This document shows positions 14,047 to 16,972 of a stretch of DNA of 16,972 nt, piece by piece (the stretch's first letter is position 1; each line of letters begins with the position of its first letter). A program made the position numbers and the translations under genes. Location: NCBI GenBank assembly GCA_019309245.1, contig JAFDGP010000020.1, positions 1 through 16,972 on the forward strand, in the 5' to 3' direction. This DNA is from Deltaproteobacteria bacterium (GTDB lineage: Bacteria; Desulfobacterota; Desulfobacteria; Desulfobacterales; C00003060). The notes under the pieces are model-generated. The model had not been told where the DNA came from, searched no databases, and was given only the letters and a program-made list of their open reading frames with translations.

Positions 14047-16017
14047 TTGGCTTTTTGGCGACGACACGTCGTGGGTGTCGGTACAATTTTGATAATTGCG
14101 GTATTCGTCGGGATGGCCGCCGGTTTTTTTTTCGCACTGACCCGGGATCTTCCCGCGATACGACAACTACAACGTTTCAAGCCCGCCGCGATCACCCGAA
14201 TATACTCGGCAGACAAGGTGCTGCTTGCCCAGCGCTTCTACGAAAGGCGGGAACCCGTAGCGCTCACTGTTATCCCTGAATACCTCAAACAGGCCATCAT
14301 TGCCACCGAGGACGCAAAATTCTATGAGCATCCCGGTGTGGACCTCAAGGGTATCCTTCGCGCGGTGATTCGCAATCTTTCCGCCGGTCAATACGTGGAA
14401 GGCGCCAGCACCATTACGCAGCAATTGGCCAAGACCCTATTTTTAACCCCCCGCAAGAGCATCATGCGAAAGCTCAAAGAGGCCTTCCTGGCCTTTCAGA
14501 TTGAGCGGCGCTACACCAAAGACGAAATCCTCGCCCTTTATTTAAACCAGGTCTATTTCGGTAGCGGGGCTTACGGGGTGGAGGCCGCAGCACAACTTTT
14601 TTTCGGAAAATCCGTACACGATCTGACCCTGGCTGAGTGCGCCCTGATTGCGGGCATGCCCAAATCGCCGTCTCGTTACTCGCCTCTTGTGGACAAAAAT
14701 CTGGCCGTAAAGAGAAGAAATGTCGTCCTGGAACAAATGCGGCGCCTCGGCATCATCACCAACGCACAGGCCACAGCCGCCAAGAATGCTGCCCTGGCCA
14801 CGGCGAAGCAAAGGGTGCGCCTTGCCGATAAAGCCCCCTATTTCGTCTCTTATGTGACCGGACTGCTGGAAAAGCAGTTGGGGGAAAAGGCTCTCTATGA
14901 GCGAGGCTTGACCGTTTACACCACCCTTGACCTTACTATGCAACAAGCGGCCGAACGCGCTGTTCACACAGGGCTTCAGCGCCTGGCGGCACGGATGAAG
15001 GCCCGTGGCCTGTTAAAAAAAGAGCCGCCCCAAGCTGCATTGGTCGGTCTGGATGTGGCCCGAGGTGCCATTGTCGCCATGGTGGGGGGAAGCAATTTTG
15101 AACAGAGTCCGTTCAACCGAGCGGTGTCGGCGCACAGGCAGCCGGGCTCGGCGTTCAAGCCCCTGGTGTATGCCCTGGCCATTGAAAAGGGCTTCGCCCA
15201 AAACGATCTCCTGCTTGATGCCCCGGTGGTGTTCAGGGGGATGTCAGGGCGCCGGGACTGGTCCCCACAAAATTTTTCGGGAACCTACCAGGGAGAAATC
15301 ACCCTGCGCAAGGCCTTGGCATTGTCGAAAAACATCCCCGCTGTTAGACTCATCAACAAGCTCGGTCCGTCAACCGCCGCAGCCTTTGCTCACCGGATGG
15401 GCATTGAATCACCGCTGGAACCGAATCTTTCTTTGGCTCTCGGCACCTCCGAAATCACTTTGCTCGAGCTCACCGCAGCCTATGCAACCTTTGCAAATCG
15501 TGGAGTCTGGACCCGTCCGTTCGCAGTCATCGAGGTCGCTGACAAACAGGGCCGAACCGTATGGAGGCACAGGGCCCAGAAACGGCCCGTCATCAGCGCT
15601 CAGACTGCAGCCGTGGTCACGGACATGCTCAAAGCCGTTATTCTGGAGGGTACCGGACGGGCCGCACGCGATGTTGGCCGACCGATCGCCGGCAAGACCG
15701 GAACCACGGATCACTATAAGGACGCCCTTTTCGTAGGATTTTCTCCCACCTTGGCCGTGGGGGTATGGGTCGGTCTGGATCATCATGGCACCCTGGGCAA
15801 TAAGGAAACCGGGGCACGGGCCGCTCTGCCCATCTGGATAGAATTCATGAAAAACGCACTTCAGAGCCGTCCCTATTACGATTTCGACGTCCCGGACGGA
15901 GTGGTCACCATATCCATGGACCCCGATGCAGGCCTCTTGGCTGACGAGGGATCTCCCAATGCGACACCGGCCGTATTCAAAAGCGGTGAATCCGGGCAGG
16001 GTGGCCTCAGGAGGTAA
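14047..16017 (+). CDS. Class A penicillin-binding protein 1A
   Basis: This bifunctional peptidoglycan glycosyltransferase and transpeptidase polymerises and cross-links lipid II in the periplasm. It has 656 residues with one N-terminal membrane anchor (about residues 8-32, VVGVGTILIIAVFVGMAAGFFF). The GT51 domain carries catalytic Glu88 in ATEDAKFYEHPGVD and GASTITQQLAKTLFL. The transpeptidase domain carries Ser368/Lys371 (GSAFK), Ser427-Lys428-Asn429 and Lys550-Thr-Gly. The start is TTG 14047, preceded at 6 bases by AGGGGGA; the frame is open back to 13879, but that extension runs antisense to the lipoprotein gene and lacks sense. The C-terminus has VPDGVVTISMDPDAGLLAD, typical of PBP1A tails. 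The last 142 bases overlap the opposite-strand ttcA-like gene. Confidence 0.95.
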   Translation: MAFWRRHVVGVGTILIIAVFVGMAAGFFFALTRDLPAIRQLQRFKPAAITRIYSADKVLLAQRFYERREPVALTVIPEYLKQAIIATEDAKFYEHPGVDLKGILRAVIRNLSAGQYVEGASTITQQLAKTLFLTPRKSIMRKLKEAFLAFQIERRYTKDEILALYLNQVYFGSGAYGVEAAAQLFFGKSVHDLTLAECALIAGMPKSPSRYSPLVDKNLAVKRRNVVLEQMRRLGIITNAQATAAKNAALATAKQRVRLADKAPYFVSYVTGLLEKQLGEKALYERGLTVYTTLDLTMQQAAERAVHTGLQRLAARMKARGLLKKEPPQAALVGLDVARGAIVAMVGGSNFEQSPFNRAVSAHRQPGSAFKPLVYALAIEKGFAQNDLLLDAPVVFRGMSGRRDWSPQNFSGTYQGEITLRKALALSKNIPAVRLINKLGPSTAAAFAHRMGIESPLEPNLSLALGTSEITLLELTAAYATFANRGVWTRPFAVIEVADKQGRTVWRHRAQKRPVISAQTAAVVTDMLKAVILEGTGRAARDVGRPIAGKTGTTDHYKDALFVGFSPTLAVGVWVGLDHHGTLGNKETGARAALPIWIEFMKNALQSRPYYDFDVPDGVVTISMDPDAGLLADEGSPNATPAVFKSGESGQGGLRR

Positions 16018-16727
16018 TCGGGCTTCACGTGACTCATCGCCCGGAACAGATTTCCTCGAATCTTGGGGTTGGTCTCATACAGGGCTTCAAGCAATTTTCT
16101 GATGTGCCGACGCTTTGAGGTCTCTGCCGTCGGGCATGGATTCGTCAGGACAGGAAATCCCTGCGACCGGGCAAACCGGTCGATGGTGTCCCCAGCTACA
16201 TGCGCCAGCGGTCGGATCACCGTGAGCTTTCCTCCGAAAAAAGGCTGAATCGGCACCATTGTGCTCATTTCTCCCGCATAACACATGTTGATCAACAAGG
16301 TCTCGATAATATCATCCATGTGATGCCCCAGGGCCAGCTTTTGACATCCCATCTCGTGGGACAGCTCGAAAAGCCTTTTTCTTCGAAGGCGGGCACAAAG
16401 AAAACACGGGTTTTCTCGATTTTCCTCGCTGTGGGCACGGATTCCGTAGTCCGTGTGCTCAACACGCAAGACAATGCCGGCGTCCAGACAGAACCTCTCA
16501 ACCTGTGGGACAATACCGCCTTCAAAGCCAAGATCGATATGGATGGCAGCCAGGAAATAGTCGATGGGAATGCGTGATCGCCGTTCATGCAAGCTCCAAA
16601 GCAGTGTCAGGCTGTCTGTTCCCCCTGACAGCCCGACTGCGATACGGTCTCCATCCGATATCATGCCGTAGAGGTGGATGGCCTGTCCCACGGCGCGCCT
16701 TAAGGCCCTGTCCCCAAAACGAGCCAT
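15876..16727 (-). CDS. TtcA-like tRNA 2-thiolation ATPase (PP-loop)
   Basis: A 283-residue PP-loop enzyme of the TtcA/TilS superfamily, probably a TtcA-type tRNA 2-thiocytidine synthetase. Residues 34-39 form the ATP-binding SGGTDS motif. Cys108 and Cys111 (PCFLCARLRR) plus Cys198 (NPCPTAE) fit the three ligands of the TtcA [4Fe-4S] cluster. The GHHMDDIIETLLINM segment is typical of TtcA, not TilS. Recognisable similarity stops near YLLRPP (about residue 247); the last 35 residues overlap the end of the PBP gene tail to tail. The ATG at 16727 lies 8 bases after the rpoZ stop, so both genes are probably co-transcribed. TtcA modifies C32 of some tRNAs; a related substrate is possible. Confidence 0.9.
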   Translation of the reverse strand: MARFGDRALRRAVGQAIHLYGMISDGDRIAVGLSGGTDSLTLLWSLHERRSRIPIDYFLAAIHIDLGFEGGIVPQVERFCLDAGIVLRVEHTDYGIRAHSEENRENPCFLCARLRRKRLFELSHEMGCQKLALGHHMDDIIETLLINMCYAGEMSTMVPIQPFFGGKLTVIRPLAHVAGDTIDRFARSQGFPVLTNPCPTAETSKRRHIRKLLEALYETNPKIRGNLFRAMSHVKPDYLLRPPCPDSPLLNTAGVALGDPSSAKRPASGSMDMVTTPSGTSKS

Positions 16728-16735
16728 GAGGCCTG

Positions 16736-16951
16736 CTATGTCTCCACTTTTTCAACAGGTTCCTGGTACTCAATCCACACCTTGCCCGCAGCGATTTCCC
16801 GCAGAGCTACCACAATATCTTCATTTTTGGGCGAATGGACCAGGTATTGTGCCCCTTCGCGCATCTGCCTCACGCGCTTGGCCGCAGCATGAACCAGCAT
16901 GTAGCGGCTGTAACCCCGTCTCAAGCAATCTTCTACCGTGACTCTCGCCAT
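16736..16951 (-). CDS. rpoZ: DNA-directed RNA polymerase omega subunit
   Basis: The 71-residue omega subunit stabilises the beta-prime subunit of RNA polymerase. It matches the family from MARVTVEDCL at the start through LVHAAAKRVRQMREGA to the invariant VVALREIAAGKV near the C-terminus. The purine-rich GGAAGGGGGG directly upstream (about 16957-16966) supports ATG 16951. The stop is followed after 8 bases by the ttcA-like gene. The promoter and any upstream gene lie outside the window; only 21 bases remain. Confidence 0.96.
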   Translation of the reverse strand: MARVTVEDCLRRGYSRYMLVHAAAKRVRQMREGAQYLVHSPKNEDIVVALREIAAGKVWIEYQEPVEKVET

Positions 16952-16972
16952 TCAAACCCCCCCTTCCAATAA

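Noticed and set aside
1..16972. CRISPR array, tRNA or rRNA genes, or a defence island
   Set aside because: No regularly spaced direct repeats, cloverleaf-like sequences, rRNA signatures or nuclease/toxin/restriction genes were seen.

Overview
The window reads as chromosomal DNA from a Gram-negative bacterium, most likely an anaerobic Desulfobacterota (delta-proteobacterial) lineage. This is inferred from the outer-membrane genes (TonB-dependent receptor, MltA, PBP1A), the FIST-PAS hybrid kinase, a Lys/Ala-rich histone-like protein, and the rpmH-rnpA-yidD-yidC-khpB-mnmE order. No marker gene fixes the genus.

Layout. Positions 1-3351 hold the 3' part of a large hybrid sensor kinase (FIST, three PAS, HisKA, HATPase, REC), cut by the window edge. 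A well-formed sigma70-type promoter follows, then a TonB-dependent receptor (3520-5406). A Nudix CoA-diphosphatase-like gene lies on the minus strand (5488-6057), divergent from the MltA lytic transglycosylase (6129-7361). A 426-bp gap with one strong promoter precedes a small histone H1-like protein (7788-8168). A 690-bp gap follows, filled with degenerate inverted-repeat elements and the rpmH promoter and leader.

Positions 8859-13654 are the conserved cluster rpmH-rnpA-yidD-yidC-khpB-mnmE, linking ribosome assembly, tRNA processing, membrane protein insertion and tRNA wobble modification. Two features break this otherwise conserved cluster. An 86-bp MITE-like insertion with terminal inverted repeats and a 5-bp target duplication sits between khpB and mnmE. 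mnmE itself carries an in-frame TAG exactly where the family has the Glu of its PGEFT motif. Downstream lie a convergent small putative lipoprotein (13695-13988, minus), a divergent class A penicillin-binding protein (14047-16017, plus), and a minus-strand rpoZ-ttcA pair (16951-15876). The 3' end of the ttcA-like gene overlaps the PBP gene tail to tail.

I see no CRISPR array, tRNA, rRNA, toxin-antitoxin pair or recognisable defence island. The most unusual signals are the mnmE amber codon and a dispersed family of short elements whose ends resemble GAGACCTTTGCAAAAC, with copies at 5433-5450, 8242-8395, 8691-8708 and 12054-12139.
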